64,000 bases of DNA, taken from NCBI GenBank assembly GCA_037783545.1, contig JBBELK010000829.1:1-64000 (forward strand), read 5' to 3'. This document shows positions 37,601 through 48,649 of the stretch, one piece after another (positions within the stretch are counted from its first letter, which is position 1; the number at the start of each line of letters is the position of its first letter). The notes under the pieces are model-generated. The model saw nothing but the letters and a program-made list of their open reading frames with translations, did no database searches and was not told where the DNA came from. This stretch comes from Henricia sp. BOLD:AAB3569 (lineage: Eukaryota > Echinodermata > Asteroidea > Spinulosida > Echinasteridae). The position numbers were made by a program, and so were the translations under genes.

Positions 37601-40600
37601 AAACATAGCTTGCACACCTTGCAATGGTTCGGGTTGTCCTGTTAATACCATTTTGGGTGATGATGGTAGTGGTGTACATGTACATGTACTGTATGTAAAC
37701 TTCTGACTTCAACTGTACATGTATATATCTTGTGTTGCATGGATGCACAACTGAGCAAAGAAACAAATGCAATATATCGAGTGCTTGGGGTTCAAATGTG
37801 TTAAGTGCAATTTTTGCCATATTGAGTTATTTGCATATTCTTGGATAATTTGGGATGCTCTTTTCAATGCACACATCAGTTAAGTGCTAATAACACATTG
37901 TCATGGTGAAAACTGCATGAGAAGTATGTGCAGATTGTCAATTGCCCAAGCTAGTTTGGTGCACAAACATGTTAACTGCTTCTATCACAGATGTGTTAAG
38001 TACTTTTTTAGTAAATAACTTCGGCTTTTAATTAATTTTATGACCCATGTCATATTCAATCCAAAGTATATTATTACAAGAAACACCATTTGTAAGGAGG
38101 AGCATGTGGAGTACACCCCTGATTTTTCACAACTATTACAACATTCAACTGGATTTATCTAAAAACTATAAAATTGCACTTAACACATTTGAACCCCAAG
38201 CACTCGATATGTTAAATTACTGTTCAATTAATGACTGTTAAATTAATTAAATAAAATAAGGGACAGTATGTAAACCTACAAAATATATTACTTTAAATTT
38301 AAGCAGTAATTTATCGGTTATGCTTTGTTTTAACATTTGTATGTTACGTCGTTCTAATGTTCTTTAACAGTTCAAGACCCCATCTCTAATCCCGATAAGA
38401 AGCCAAACCAAACCAATGTCATCTTAACGACAGTCCTGTACACCCTAGTACCAATCACCGCATTCACGGTCGTCGTCATCAGCGTATACTGGATGTGCCG
38501 TCGCTATCGGTACTCGCTCCTCACGTCGGTGCCCAACAGCGAGCCCAGCCCCATCTCGGAGCCGTCCCCGGTCGTCGGCCACCGCCCTATACAGCTGGTA
38601 GAGATCAAAGCGCGGGGGCGCTTCGGCGCGGTCTGGAAAGCCCAGATGGGCAGCCAGCATGTCGCTGTCAAAGTGTTTCCGCTGCAGGACCGCCTATCCT
38701 GGGTCACTGAGCAGGAAATCTACTCCATCCCGCAGTTGCGACACGAGAACGTGCTGCTATTCATCGGCACGGAGCGTCACGGCGAAGGATTGGACCAGGA
38801 ACTCTGGCTAATCTCGGAGTACCATTCCAGGGGTTCGCTGTGCGATTATCTCAAAGGGAACCTGCTCTCTTGGAATGACCTGTGTAAAATCTCCCTGTCC
38901 ATGGCATACGGACTGGCGCACATACACGAAGACTTCCCTGCTACCACGCTGTGCAATGCCAAGCCAGCTATTGCTCACAGGGACTTCAAAAGCAAAAATG
39001 TGCTTCTTAAGAGTGACTTGTCTGCGTGTATTGCAGACTTTGGGTTGGCTTGTAAATTTGAAGCGGGTAAAAGTCCGGGAGACACACATGGGCAGGTAAG
39101 AAACAACAGAATAAGTGGTAAACCACATGTAGGGACTTGGAAATCTGTGACGTCATCGCGCGCGCACTGGGTACACTAATACTGGTCAGTTTGCGTTACT
39201 TTCCGTTTTATGTGCATGTTTTTCCGTCACTTTCCGTTAAGATGTGCGTGTTTTTCGGCTGGCGCAGCCGTACTTCAGTTAGACTGGTTTATTGCAATGG
39301 GCTAAACCAGCGACTAAGCCGAGACTGGCTAAGTTGGATAGCCGGCTATAAAGAAACGGTCTTAGACCAGTGGCTAAGTCAATTTTATTGCAATCCGCCC
39401 CTTGACACCTTAATGTTGACTTTGACCCCTTGTGTTGTATTGAGGAACTGTTGAAGGACACTTCATTGAATGCAATGAGTCGACAGGTTTATCAAGACTG
39501 GCCGCTTTATCTCATTTGTTGAATTTATTATCCTTCATTCAGGTTGGCACGAGGCGATACATGGCCCCCGAGGTACTAGAGGGCGCCATTCAGTTCCAGA
39601 GGGACGCATTTTTGCGCATTGACATGTACGCATGCGGGCTGGTGCTGTGGGAAATCGTGTCACGGTGCACGGCACAAGAAGGTACAAAACTTGACAGGCT
39701 CAACATATATTTTGCCAACATTTTGTTATTTTAATAGAAATTTGCAGTCTATTTTAAGGTAGAGTACATCATTTGCAGTGACCCAAATTTGTTTGTTTTC
39801 ATGAGTTGAAAAGAAAAACCTTACTGAATACGTCATCTTTTGTTAGTTGCTTAGGCAATGGCTCTACACTAAAAATCACTGAACTGTGTCCCTGTGCTTT
39901 GCAATGGTACTTTTTCCGACGGCCATGATGCTTAGAGCCAATTACCATGGCAACCCACGTCACACTTCGGCTGTCTATATTTAAACAATAGTACCAAACA
40001 CCACATGAATTTATTTCGGTCCTAAATGGTATTTTGTGTGAGAAATTAACCAGTGAAGGTCTTTTGCAAAAATTCCACTCAACACAAAAGCCATGAACAG
40101 ATGAATGGATTATTCATAGAGAATGAAAAATCCATTCATGGCCTTTGTGTTTCAATGGAGTTTTCTGAAGAATTCAGGGGTGAGATTTTTCCGGATTTCC
40201 GGAATTTTACCAATTTGTAGCGGAATTTTATTTGTTGTTGTGTGCACCAATTTCTATTTGTTTTTGTTTTTGGCTCTTTTAGCACACCATTCTTTTTAAC
40301 GAGCCCCTCAATTGATTCAGTAATTTTGCAAAGAAAACTTGTGCGAGTCTAGTTGTCACGCAAGTGCCATGACATACAGCGCTTTACCATGTGTGTACTG
40401 TGCATGCCGCGCGCTCGGCTACCTGACTGAGTCTGCAACGAGTAGCGAAGCGGACGTGTACAAGTCTAATCCATAAGCAAGCCTGCATCGCAACGGCCGA
40501 GCGTGTGGTGTGTGTGATGCGTGAACGTACATGTATGTACGTGTGCAAGGGTGTGCGGGCCGCGGCTGGCGCGATGCGACAAGCAGCCAACGAACCGATT

Positions 40601-43600
40601 TTACCCTCCGCTTTCGCTTCACCGTCTTCAACCTTAACTGGTTATTGTGATACCTAATTAAAATGTTTTTGACATCGCATTTTGCACGATGCCGATGGTA
40701 CGGTGGTGTTTAAAACGATCCTATGAAAAGTTGAAGTTTGCGCGTGTGGTCTCTACGTTTCGGCCCCTCCCCCCCCAAAGGAAGCCACGCCCCCCAAGGA
40801 AGCCAAGCCCTTTTCTTCCAATCTCACCCCTGAGAATCACTGCCTCTATGGGGTTTACATTTCTACACGACAGTTTTATCAGCATGGGTTTTTAATCACG
40901 AGTGGGAATAACGCTGTTTGTATTACGTGTAGTTTACCAATCATGTACTCTACTTTTTTTCCCCTGCTTCGTGATTTTCAGGTCCAGTGGACGAGTACAT
41001 GCTTCCATTTGAGGAGGAAGTCGGTCAGGCTCCGACCCTTGATGACATGCAGGAAGTTGTGGTAAACAAGAGGCTGCGGCCAGTCTTTAGAGACAGCTGG
41101 CTTAAACACTCAGTAAGTCAGATCAAAACTTTCGCAATCACTGTGAATGTAAAATGGTATATCATTTTGGTTGACCCACATGATGCACATGATCCAGGCC
41201 CAATTTCATAGGTCTGTTGGGATGAAAATACTGGTAAGCGTATAAAAAAGTACTAAAAGCGCACGCCATGTGTATTACTTGTGTACTGTCTTAACTAAGC
41301 TTGTGCCGATAGACGATAATTATATAATATTGGATGGCCTTGAGCAACGCTGTACGGTGCGACTAAAATGGTCGCACCTTAGTCCACAAAATTCGCACCT
41401 TAGTCGCCCAAGGTGGGCATCAATGATGTTTACGGGCGGTACAATCTAGTGTTCTGCTTTTTTTAATATACTTGCGGCATGCAAACGACGATTGCGCATC
41501 GCGATCACTTCATTATTTTTCCATTTCGCCACGCGCCACACACACGGCCACAGCTTGGGTCTGCATTGTGTCCAACGCAGCTTGTGTGCAGTATATACAT
41601 GCATAGCCATACACGCGTCTGGTATCCGACTGCTGCCCCAGCCTGACTCGGCCCCAATTGCCTTGTGTACAAACTCGGACCCAGACTGACTCGGCCCCCA
41701 TTGCCTTGTGTACAAACTCAGACCCAGACTGACTCGGCCCCCATTGCCTTGTGTACAAACTCGGACCCAGACTGACTCGGCCCCCATTGCCTTGTGTACA
41801 AACTCGGACCCAGACTGACTCTGCCCTAATTGCCTTGTGTACAAACAAGTTGAAAATAAAAATGCTGGCGCCCATCTTTAGGAGCCAGTGGCTCCTTATT
41901 TTGGGTGATATGAGATTACATGTATACCGCACGAGTCATGAAAATACAGAACGAGCCGAAGGCAATTTCGGTATTTTCATGACGAGTGTGGTATATTCTC
42001 ATATCACCCGAAAAGACATCCAATATTATTATTGTTATATAAAATGAAGCTTGGTTTTGAAAGATTTCCGTGAGATTTTTGTCCGTTTGGTGTTGAAGAC
42101 TTTAGTTCTTTTCCAATGTTTACAACTGCATTTGCTTTTGTTATTGTTGTACAGTATTTTTTGTTACTGTACTCACGCGCGCATTGCGCGTACACACACA
42201 GTGCATTCACTCGATGCATGACGCACGCGTGTACTTTAGTGCGCCCAGCGTAGACTCGCATCAGATTGGGGCTCTGTGCTGCACAATATCAGAAACGCAT
42301 GGTATCCGCAAAAGCTTCATTTTATATAATAATATCGAATATCGCAATATTAAATTTCAGCCGATATAATATCGTCTGGTTTTTGGAATATCAAAATATC
42401 GTGAATAAACAATACCCAAATATTTACCACGATATTTGCAGGCACAAATGTGCAATAAATATGTCATCACCTGCATTGACTTGTAAAATTTCTAATTTCT
42501 CGTACCTGCACCTGAAATAGTCACGGCATATTTATGTCGGGGTATTTTGTGCAAAACTTGCTGTGCCAAAATAATGGATGCACTGCCCTGAAGAGCCATC
42601 GCATGCAGCGTGGCATGGCACAGCTACAGTATTCCAAAACAGACGTTTCCATAAATATTATCACCGATGGGTGTTTCAGATGTCTTCGTTGGTGACCACT
42701 GTTTGCAGGGCCCATTGGAAACTGGTTTCAGTAAAAGGCAGAGGCTCGTCAGCAATGCGCGCGCGCGCCAAATTCGTGCCACGAAATACGCAGCTCCATG
42801 CCTTTGCTATAGAGCTGCGTATTTCGTGGCACGAATTTGGCACGCGCGCATTGCTGACGAGCTTGTGCCTTTAACTGTTTGGGCACACCTGGGAAAACAA
42901 ATGTACTCACATGTAGGGATGCCAGTCTTCCACCTATAGCCGGAATTCCAGCTTTTTCTTATTTTGGAAAAAGAAATCGGGCAAAGCCTTTTTTTTTTCA
43001 GGCCGGTAAAGTAAACAGTCGGAAATATAAGGACAATATATTTGCAACTCTTCAAGTCCAAAAAAACGTGGAAAATTGTCTCACTTACTGATCAACGATG
43101 TCCGGATATGCCATGTACGTGTATGTCATGTACCAGTATGTACAGCCTATGTACATGTACATGGGTCTTTCTATAAATTAGGGGTCCAAAAGTGTGACAT
43201 TTGGTGTCCCCCGTTACACCTGATATGTGTTATTTTTCGTACAAAAATAATTAAAATCATTTTTTATGAATTGTACTTTATGTACTCACTCTTTGAGATG
43301 GAAAGTATTTAAAGAATGTGTCCTGAATTTACAAAAACAAGATGTAAAATGTAACGGGGGACACCAACATTGGACCCCTAATTTATAGAAAGACCCACAT
43401 GTATGTACATGTACACACACGTAGCATGTTTTACCAATGATTTGCACACATGCAGTATGTCTGTATCCCGTCTGTAATCATTCACGGCTAAAGTACCGCG
43501 AAACTAGACTATCGATCTGAAGTACATAGAGGGCGCTGTATCCATACAGCAGTGGTTACAACACACACATACTGACATATCCATTGCATTGCACTCATAC

Positions 43601-43946
43601 TGTCAATGTACATACTGTACAGTATACTGTGCTGGCGAGTCCATGTGCACACATACATGCAGTTATGATAGTGGCCGTATATTTTTTTTCCCGGCCCTTA
43701 AGGTAAGGGCAGCTGGCATCCCTGTGTACTAAATAAATAAATTAATAAATTGCTTGTGTCGTTTTACCTCAACAGGGAATGCAGCTACTCTACGAGACCA
43801 TCGAGGAGTGTTGGGACCACGACTCAGAGGCGCGTCTATCCGCAGGTTGCGTGGAGGAACGACTGAGCCAACTGCTACGTCACAACACGTACACTGCCCC
43901 TTTGATTTCGCTCACCCCCTCACCGCCGAAAGAATCGAGCCTATGA
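34580..43946 (+). CDS. ACVR2: Activin receptor type-2 (6 coding exons, complete)
   Basis: Type II TGF-beta family receptor serine/threonine kinase at the plasma membrane; it binds activin/BMP/GDF ligands and phosphorylates type I receptors. Joining 34580-34649, 35450-35872, 38371-39095, 39543-39681, 40982-41112 and 43776-43946 gives 1659 nt, 552 aa (human ACVR2A is 513). Signal peptide ~1-23. The three-finger ectodomain (44-150) has the canonical ten cysteines, including CCC 139-141. The transmembrane segment is ~181-204. Kinase ~243-530: glycine loop RGRFG (246-250), Lys265, HRD 367-369, DFG 387-389, GTRRYMAPE in exon 4. The C-terminus PPKESSL is identical to that of vertebrate ACVR2A. An Asn/Ser-rich insert with two extra cysteines is unusual. 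The gene is convergent with ORC4 downstream. Confidence 0.96.
34705..35135. mobile_element. MITE with AGACCATTCCC ends (ACVR2 intron 1)
   Basis: AGACCATTCCCAGGACTCC at the left, CGGGAATGGTCTATA at the right, with an inner foldback around GAAACGATGCACTGAAAATC / TTTTTAGTGCGCTGTTTTAC and AGCTAATTATGTGGAAGG / GTAGCTTGGAC. Related copies lie at 36754-37380, 46615-46850 (partial) and 49495-49605 (partial). Confidence 0.75.
35152..35360. mobile_element. MITE with GGGTCTTTCTRTAAATTAGG ends, copy 1 (truncated)
   Basis: GGGTCTTTCTGTAAATTAGG, TTGTAAATTCAGGACACATT, TCAAAGAGTGAGTACATAAA. The full copy is at 43163-43397. The right end is missing; it stops about 90 bases before exon 2. Confidence 0.75.
35450..35872 (+). 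CDS. ACVR2: ACVR2 exon 2 (ligand-binding ectodomain)
   Basis: Encodes residues 24-164 of the receptor: ISCLEYDS, then a [19 protein letters not shown] insert, [43 protein letters not shown]. The HNTS (96-98) and NNSS (57-60) sequons could be glycosylated. Acceptor TTATAACAG, donor GTAAGT at 35873, phase 1. Confidence 0.95.
35920..36750. other. Start of ACVR2 intron 2, no clear feature
   Basis: Nothing recognisable except a GGGCGGTCGTGATTTTGCTC-type short duplication at 36499-36545 and a fragment (36605-36680) shared with the foldback at 62572 (TTGTCCAAAGTTGTCAACAT). Confidence 0.4.
36754..37380. mobile_element. MITE with AGACCTTTCCC ends, copy 2 (ACVR2 intron 2)
   Basis: Same family as 34705-35135: AATAGACCTTTCCCAAGACA, CGATGCACTGAAAATCACTG, GAGCATCATCACATAACGCA, and a final ATGGAAATGTCCTTTGAC. 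Longer than the intron 1 copy by an inserted ACGCGCGTCGCTTTGAAAAA region. Confidence 0.7.
37380..37440 (-). repeat. tRNA-like fragment
   Basis: On the minus strand it reads CACTGTGCTTCATAGCTCAG and CTGGTAAAACATCTGCC, the same tRNA-derived motif as the cluster at 57945-58200. Confidence 0.5.
37464..37715. mobile_element. Tc1/mariner-type MITE, copy 1 (ACVR2 intron 2)
   Basis: CAGTTGTAGTCAGAAGTTTA is mirrored by AAACTTCTGACTTCAACTG, flanked by TA on both sides (TA target duplication). The end closely resembles the known Tc1-like terminus CAGTTGAAGTCGGAAGTTTA (Sleeping Beauty type). 252 bp, no transposase. Copy 2 lies inverted at 55343-55558 and shares the interior. Confidence 0.85.
37765..38216. 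mobile_element. Foldback with ATCGAGTGCTTGGGGTTCAA arms
   Basis: ATATCGAGTGCTTGGGGTTC and AAATGTGTTAAGTGCAATTT at 37774-37815 are matched by AAATTGCACTTAACACATTT and GAACCCCAAGCACTCGATAT at about 38171-38210. Ends about 150 bases before exon 3. Confidence 0.8.
38371..39095 (+). CDS. ACVR2: ACVR2 exon 3 (transmembrane segment and kinase N- and mid-lobe)
   Basis: Large 725-nt exon. TM segment [20 protein letters not shown], juxtamembrane Ser/Pro stretch, then [65 protein letters not shown]. Human ACVR2A spreads this over several exons, so introns have been lost here or gained there. Acceptor CTTTAACAG, donor GTAAGA at 39096, phase 0. Confidence 0.96.
39543..39681 (+). CDS. ACVR2: ACVR2 exon 4 (activation segment/APE)
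   Basis: Encodes [20 protein letters not shown] and [26 protein letters not shown], nearly identical to the vertebrate type II activin receptor. Donor GTACAA at 39682, phase 1. Confidence 0.96.
39755..40200. repeat. Diverged copy of the CATTTGCARTGACC repeat (ACVR2 intron 4)
   Basis: GTACATCATTTGCAGTGACC, TGAGTTGAAAAGAAAAACCTTACT and CACCACATGAATTTATTTC also appear at 57058-57415. A separate insert (TGGCTCTACACTAAAAATCA ... CACACTTCGGCTGTCTATA) at 39845-39975 matches 53725-53995. Confidence 0.6.
40210..40980. other. Rest of ACVR2 intron 4, no clear feature
   Basis: Contains G+C-rich DNA around 40380-40620 and no gene-like or repeat signal that I can name. The acceptor GTGATTTTCAG ends at 40981. 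Confidence 0.4.
40982..41112 (+). CDS. ACVR2: ACVR2 exon 5 (kinase C-lobe)
   Basis: Encodes [44 protein letters not shown], a close match to human [20 protein letters not shown]. Acceptor TTTTCAG, donor GTAAGT at 41113, phase 0. Confidence 0.96.
41645..41850. repeat. 43-bp minisatellite (ACVR2 intron 5)
   Basis: About 4.7 units of GACTCGGCCCCCATTGCCTT + GTGTACAAACTCGGACCCAG + ACT, with period 43 (starts 41645, 41688 and so on). Frames across it are repeat artefacts. Confidence 0.9.
41888..42012. mobile_element. Palindromic element (ACVR2 intron 5)
   Basis: GGGTGATATGAGATTACATG, CGCACGAGTCATGAAAATAC mirrored by GTATTTTCATGACGAGTGTG and ATTCTCATATCACCC. Confidence 0.75.
42025..42340. repeat. 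Inverted repeat around AATGAAGCTT (ACVR2 intron 5)
   Basis: TTATATAAAATGAAGCTT at about 42034 faces AAGCTTCATTTTATATAA at about 42313. The right side shares GCTCTGTGCTGCACAATATC with a fragment at 60622. Confidence 0.5.
42732..42874. mobile_element. TTAA-type palindromic MITE, copy 2 (ACVR2 intron 5)
   Basis: AAAGGCAGAGGCTCGTCAGC ... GCTCCATG/CATAGAGC centre ... GCTGACGAGCTTGTGCCTTT. Same 141-bp family as 18039-18179. Confidence 0.85.
43163..43397. mobile_element. MITE with GGGTCTTTCTATAAATTAGG ends, copy 2 (ACVR2 intron 5)
   Basis: GGGTCTTTCTATAAATTAGG at the left and CCTAATTTATAGAAAGACCC at the right are perfect inverted ends. An inner pair GTGTCCCCCGTTACA / TGTAACGGGGGACACC is also present. 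A TACATG repeat flanks both sides. Confidence 0.9.
43400..43770. other. End of ACVR2 intron 5
   Basis: No recognisable gene or repeat apart from scattered TACATGTACA-type microsatellite motifs. It ends in GTTTTACCTCAACAG, the exon 6 acceptor. Confidence 0.4.
43776..43946 (+). CDS. ACVR2: ACVR2 exon 6 (C-terminus, stop)
   Basis: Encodes [30 protein letters not shown], then a short tail ending [11 protein letters not shown] at 43944. The tail lies beyond the kinase; the PPKESSL end is shared with vertebrate ACVR2A, where it acts as a PDZ-binding motif. Confidence 0.96.
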   Translation, partial: GMQLLYETIEECWDHDSEARLSAGCVEERLSQLLRHNTYTAPLISLTPSPPKESSL

Positions 43947-44009
43947 GACACCTCAACCAGTATTGGCATTCTCTGGCGTTAGTATTCAATACGTTATTTT
44001 TAAAGATAA

Positions 44010-44800
44010 TACCGGCGGCCGATTTCATAAAACATGTTACGCTTAAAGGAGCATGTTCAGGGTTTTTAAGAGAATGGATTTCGTTTTTACCTCACAATCA
44101 TATAAAATACCTCTCCAAAATATTATCCATGGGGAGAAAACGGGTAATTTGCGATGTCCAATTTGGATGTGGAAGCAAAAAGATTGGTGTAATCTCTGCA
44201 CTGCTTTATATGTAACCGGATAAATTAGTTTACAAAACATATCCTTGAAAATATACGGAGTAAGAGCATGAAATTTTAGAATGGCAATGAGAAAAATATG
44301 AAACATGATATATCAAATCAAAAATTTCAACACCCATGGGGAAAATGGGGGTGCTCAAAAATGTGATCTGGACACGCTCCTTTAGTCAGAAATTTTGTTT
44401 TAAGCATAGCACGAAAATTCGCTCAAGCAAGAGCGTATCTCATTAAGCTTGTTGTTCTAAATGAGTGAAGAGAGTGCGCGCGCAACGCTGTCGTCTGTTT
44501 TGTTCGAATGCGTTCATCGTCTGCTATGCTAATGTCGACGTCAACATTTTCAAATACCATCATCGGTAATGTATTCACTACCACAGAAGACTCTTGCCTG
44601 TCGCTGACTGGAATATTTCAACGACATCTGAAAGTTGTGTATCTGTTTTGCCGAATATGACGACAAAGAAAGATGGCGTCGCGTTAGCAAAAAATCGGTA
44701 GGTTAGCATGCGGTTTGCTTAAGCAGAGAATGAGTTCTAAAAATGGAGAGAGCACTGCTTAATCAGAAAACGGGTGCGAACAGGCTTTATGAAATTGGCC
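44010..44800. mobile_element. ATTTCATAAA...GGCCCC repeat group, 3' of ACVR2
   Basis: GGCCGATTTCATAAAACATG at 44018 and TTTATGAAATTGGCCCC near 44783-44800 form the outer ends. The middle carries AATATACGGAGTAAGAGCAT and AAATTTCAACACCCATGGG, also seen near 14630-14720 and 16740-16775. It likely overlaps the ACVR2 3' UTR. Confidence 0.55.
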
Positions 44801-45119
44801 CCAATGCATTTATAAGGCGCACAGTATCTAACATGCCTGTTATTCAAAGGCGTCGTGGCCATTTATATTATCGCTGCCATCAGGGAATCACTAGAACCAT
44901 TTCATTTCAACGAGGTGGCTGCCTGGCCAAGGCGCACAACCCTATCAGCACTTAGATTGTGGCATTCCCCTAACAGCTCCCCAAATATCGCTTGGGTTGA
45001 CGAGGCGATTGAAATTGCATCTTGCCAAGGGACACAAACGCGTTGGCACAAGTGAGGTTCGAAGTCACAACTTCTAGATCATGAGCACGGCTGGGTACCC
45101 ACTAGCCAACACATGTTCT

Positions 45120-45400
45120 CTGAGACACATGTAGATTAAAAAACTGTTAAAAACGGCGTTATCTCTGTGTGAATAAGGATTTGTATGATAAAACCTGTAA
45201 AAAACCAACCTGTGTGTAAGTCAGCTCAGTATCGCATCTATGTTCCAAGAAAACAAACAAAAACTTTGTCCACGCTTTCAAGAAACTGTTCGAAGCCACC
45301 GTCCTATTTAGGCTGGTTCCCGGGCTATACTGCATGGAAAACAGAGCCATAGTACCTGAGTAGTCAGGGGCCTAGTTTCATTCACATGAGGGCACTCTTC
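45120..45400. repeat. Repeat related to 22360-22600
   Basis: TTGTATGATAAAACC, AACCAACCTGTGTG, TTCCAAGAAAACA, TTTCAAGAAACTG, TATTTAGGCTGGTTCC and CTAGTTTCATTCACATGAGG match 22360-22600 in inverse order. No termini identified. Confidence 0.55.
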
Positions 45401-45479
45401 AATAATTGTTTGCTCATAAAAAGATATCTCGGGCAGAATCATTGCATTGAAAATTGAAGAGCTCTTTTTGATTCAATAT

Positions 45480-45968
45480 AAACTCCTCAAAAAAGGTTCA
45501 GAAAGCCAAGTTTGACTTGACGATTTCTCTCTTGTTACTAAATCATTTCCCTTGAATTTGGTATCATTGGAAAGCCCTGTTATTCCTCTTTACAGTGATG
45601 TGTCATTTGTTATGATTAATCAATTGGGGGATGTGCAGTATAGTGGAATACAGGGGTGGGTGAAAAGTGAAATGTCACAAAATTCACTGCTATTGTCATG
45701 CAGTGCATTCCCCTTTTGCTTGGAGGATGGGAATGTGTCAATGCACTTTTTGACAATAGCAATGCATTTTGTGACATTTCACTTTACACCAGCCCCTGTA
45801 TTCCGCTATACTGCACATCCCCCAATTGCTTAATCATAACAAATGACACATCATCGTAAAGAGGAATAACAGGGCTTTCCAATGATACCAAATTCAAGGA
45901 AAATGATTTAGTAACAAGAGAGGAATCGTCAGTCAAACTTGACTTTCCGAACTTTTTTTGAGGAGTTT
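45480..45968. mobile_element. MITE with AAACTCCTCAAAAAA ends (full copy)
   Basis: AAACTCCTCAAAAAAGGTTC and GTTTGACTTGACGATTTCTC are mirrored at 45928-45968. Both arms contain TTGTTATGATTAATCAATTG and GCTTGGAGGATGGGAATGTG parts, giving a near full-length hairpin of 489 bp. Half of this element is nested at 12027-12296. Confidence 0.9.
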
Positions 45969-45999
45969 AGTTACAATGTAGTGGATAAATGTATATAAT

Positions 46000-47640
46000 C
46001 TAAACAACAGTCGAAATTGGTACTGAAGCATGTGTGGAGCTTTGTACATGTATGTCAATGTATTATGCTTGTACAGAACACGCAAAATTCAAATTAGGTT
46101 AAAGAATTTATTAATGATCGCTGTATTCCAAAGTTGCATTGCCATTTAGTGGGTGTGGCTACAAAGAATTTGTACACGCAAAACGAAATGTATGCCTAGA
46201 CCTTGAGGTTATGTAAAGAAGGGGCGGGTCACACCGGCTTTGATTTAGTTTGATTTTCAAATCTGTATTCTCAAAAGTTTAGACTTGCCACATGAAAATA
46301 ATGCACCAAGTAAAATCATTATTTTCTCCTAAACTGCCCAATATAATTTTTGACCAATATTCTATAGTCCGTTCCCCGGCCGGCCTTGCGGGACCATTTA
46401 GACACGGTACCGTGTGTCTGGGGGAATCCTCTATAACCGGCCTCCTGGGGATTCCCTTGGAAAACTGCCCAGAATCCATGTAGTACTTATATACAATGTT
46501 TCTTCAATCTTATTGAAATATATCAACTGATTCCAAGATCATATATTTTCCACAACTTACATGATTTAATTATCTTTAATTAAAACCAAGCATTTTATAT
46601 ATTAACATATATTAACACTTTCCGTCCAACATGTTCAAGCTAATTTTGTGATTTTCGGTTCATTGTTTCACGCCAAATTCCTTCCACAAAATTAGCTTGG
46701 GCGGAAAGTGTTTTCATAATTTTCACTCAAAATTCCCTCCATATCGCTTTGTCTCAAAGCGACGTGCGTCGCAATTACGTGCACGCAAAACGGCTCAATG
46801 TAAATTTACCATTACAACAAACGCGCAAATTGTTCAAAGTGACATAAACCCCCCTGCGCTAAACCTATGGGACAATTCAGAAAAATTCAAAGTTTTTCCT
46901 AGTAAAATCTTCATATTTTTTTCCCTCCAAATTCTGTTTTTTAAAATTATATTTGCACTTGTTGATGCTTAATAAGCCATTTTAAGGAAAAAATAGTGAC
47001 GTCCGAGTACGGAATTCTTTCCCCTTTTTAACTGCTGTGGTTAATGTTTTTGTAGTTGTGTTGTGTACAGAACAATGCTGCCTACATTTTAAATTTTAAT
47101 TAAGACGTCAAACTTTTGTTTTTTTAGCCAGATCTGAAATCATTTGTCGCTACCTGTGGGGAAATGGGTTGTAAGGTGCGAAAGAAAAAGATTTCAACAT
47201 TTTATTAACGATCAATATTTCTAGATGAATATTAAGGAAAACTGAATCCTTAAGGGAAGTACAGTTGATAGTGCATAAGTCGCTATGTTTTGCAGTTTGG
47301 CACTTGCACTTGAAAGATCGTGAGTCAGGTCACAACATATTTTACATACATCACGGCGTGTTGGAGTCGGAGATGAGAGTTCAATTTTGATGTCATCTTT
47401 CCTTTCAAAATTTTTAATTTGCTGTAAAGATCATCATCCAAATTAATTGTATTGCCGATGTTGAAAACAAGTGCCCAATGAGGGTTTATACATCGGGCAA
47501 CACGTAGGTAGCAATTTGTTGGTAATTCAAAACAAGTGTTTCCTTGCCCTTTAAAAGTCATTAATTTAATTTAAAAGTTCTGATAAGTAAAATTATTATT
47601 TTCTCCTAAACAGCTTCATGAAATTGGGTCCTCGACGACA
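46000..47640. other. AT-rich intergenic stretch
   Basis: Contains a partial copy of the 34705 repeat at 46615-46850 (GTTTCACGCCAAATTCCTTC, AATTAGCTTGG, AAAGCGACGTGCGTCGC) and otherwise no gene or clear repeat. Confidence 0.45.
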
Positions 47641-47646
47641 TAATTT

Positions 47647-48052
47647 CAAAGACCCCGTTCTCACTGGAGAAATTGCTTCATTCGACAAAGATCAGTTAAT
47701 CATCGTTAGTTAATCATCTAACTTAACGAAGATTGAATGAAGAGCGGTACCGTTCACATTAAACGACAACTAACGAAGATCGAATGAAGCTACGGAAGCC
47801 ACTATGCTGGTCGCACATGCACGTCGCGCATCAAGCACCGAGTTTCAAGCGTCTAGACGCGATGTGCGGTTTTCCAGTGGCACGTCAAAAACATTTGCTA
47901 GGCGCTTGACGCACAAGTACAACCAGGCATGCCAAATTGCTTCGTTGAATGAAGCGATCACTTCGTCGAATGAAGAAGCGTGCATTCACATCAGGAAATC
48001 TCTTCGTCGATTCATCGTCGAAAGAAGCGATTTCTCTAGTGAGAACGGGGTC
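47647..48052. mobile_element. MITE with GACCCCGTTCTCACT ends, copy 1
   Basis: GACCCCGTTCTCACTGGAGA at the left, TCTCTAGTGAGAACGGGGTC at the right, with TTAATCATCGTTAGTTAATC and repeated TTCGTCGAATGAAGC motifs. Copies: 50750-51068, and the fragment at 9830-9992. Confidence 0.9.
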
Positions 48053-48216
48053 ATAGATTATAGTGAATGTTCAATGAGAATTATTTAAAGTTATTCTGCT
48101 AATGACTTAGTAGTCACCCTGTTGTGCAAAACTTGTACATTTTAGCAAAGCACATTTGCAACGATCCAATTTAATTGTCTGTTAGATTTTGGCTTGGATA
48201 GACATACGGTAGTCAG

Positions 48217-48648
48217 GGGTCGAAATTAACCTGAATTTCATGCTGGTCAGAAGGACCAGTAGATTGGAGAACTCTACTGGTCCTGCTGAAAATGTAGTGG
48301 TCCAAAGGTGCTTTTCAAAGTGGCACTGAGATATACTGCAACACTTTCTGGTTTAAGGTCATTTAGTGCAGGATTTTGATCCAACACTGGGGCATGTCTG
48401 GAGAGATTGGAGAAAGAAATGTTAGTTATCTGAAAATGTCTAAAGCGATCAGGAATTGTTTGTGGTAACCAGGAATTCTTTGCATTGAGTAAAAAATGTT
48501 TACTGTGGATCAGGCATCAGAGAATGTTTCCATGAGTCAGTAAATGTTTTCACTGGTCCATCGGACCAGCGTCTTTGACAAATCTAGTGGTCCTTCTGAT
48601 TTTTTTACTGGTCTAAGACCACAGGACCAGTGTTAATTTCGACCCCTG
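48217..48648. mobile_element. MITE with TCAGGGGTCGAAATTAAC ends
   Basis: TCAGGGGTCGAAATTAACCT at the left, GTTAATTTCGACCCCTGG at the right. The motif ACTGGTCC (and GGACCAGT) recurs about ten times inside. Confidence 0.85.
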
Positions 48649-48649
48649 G

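Noticed and set aside
41446..41932. Repeated [22 protein letters not shown] protein
   Set aside because: Product of the 43-bp minisatellite, inside ACVR2 intron 5.
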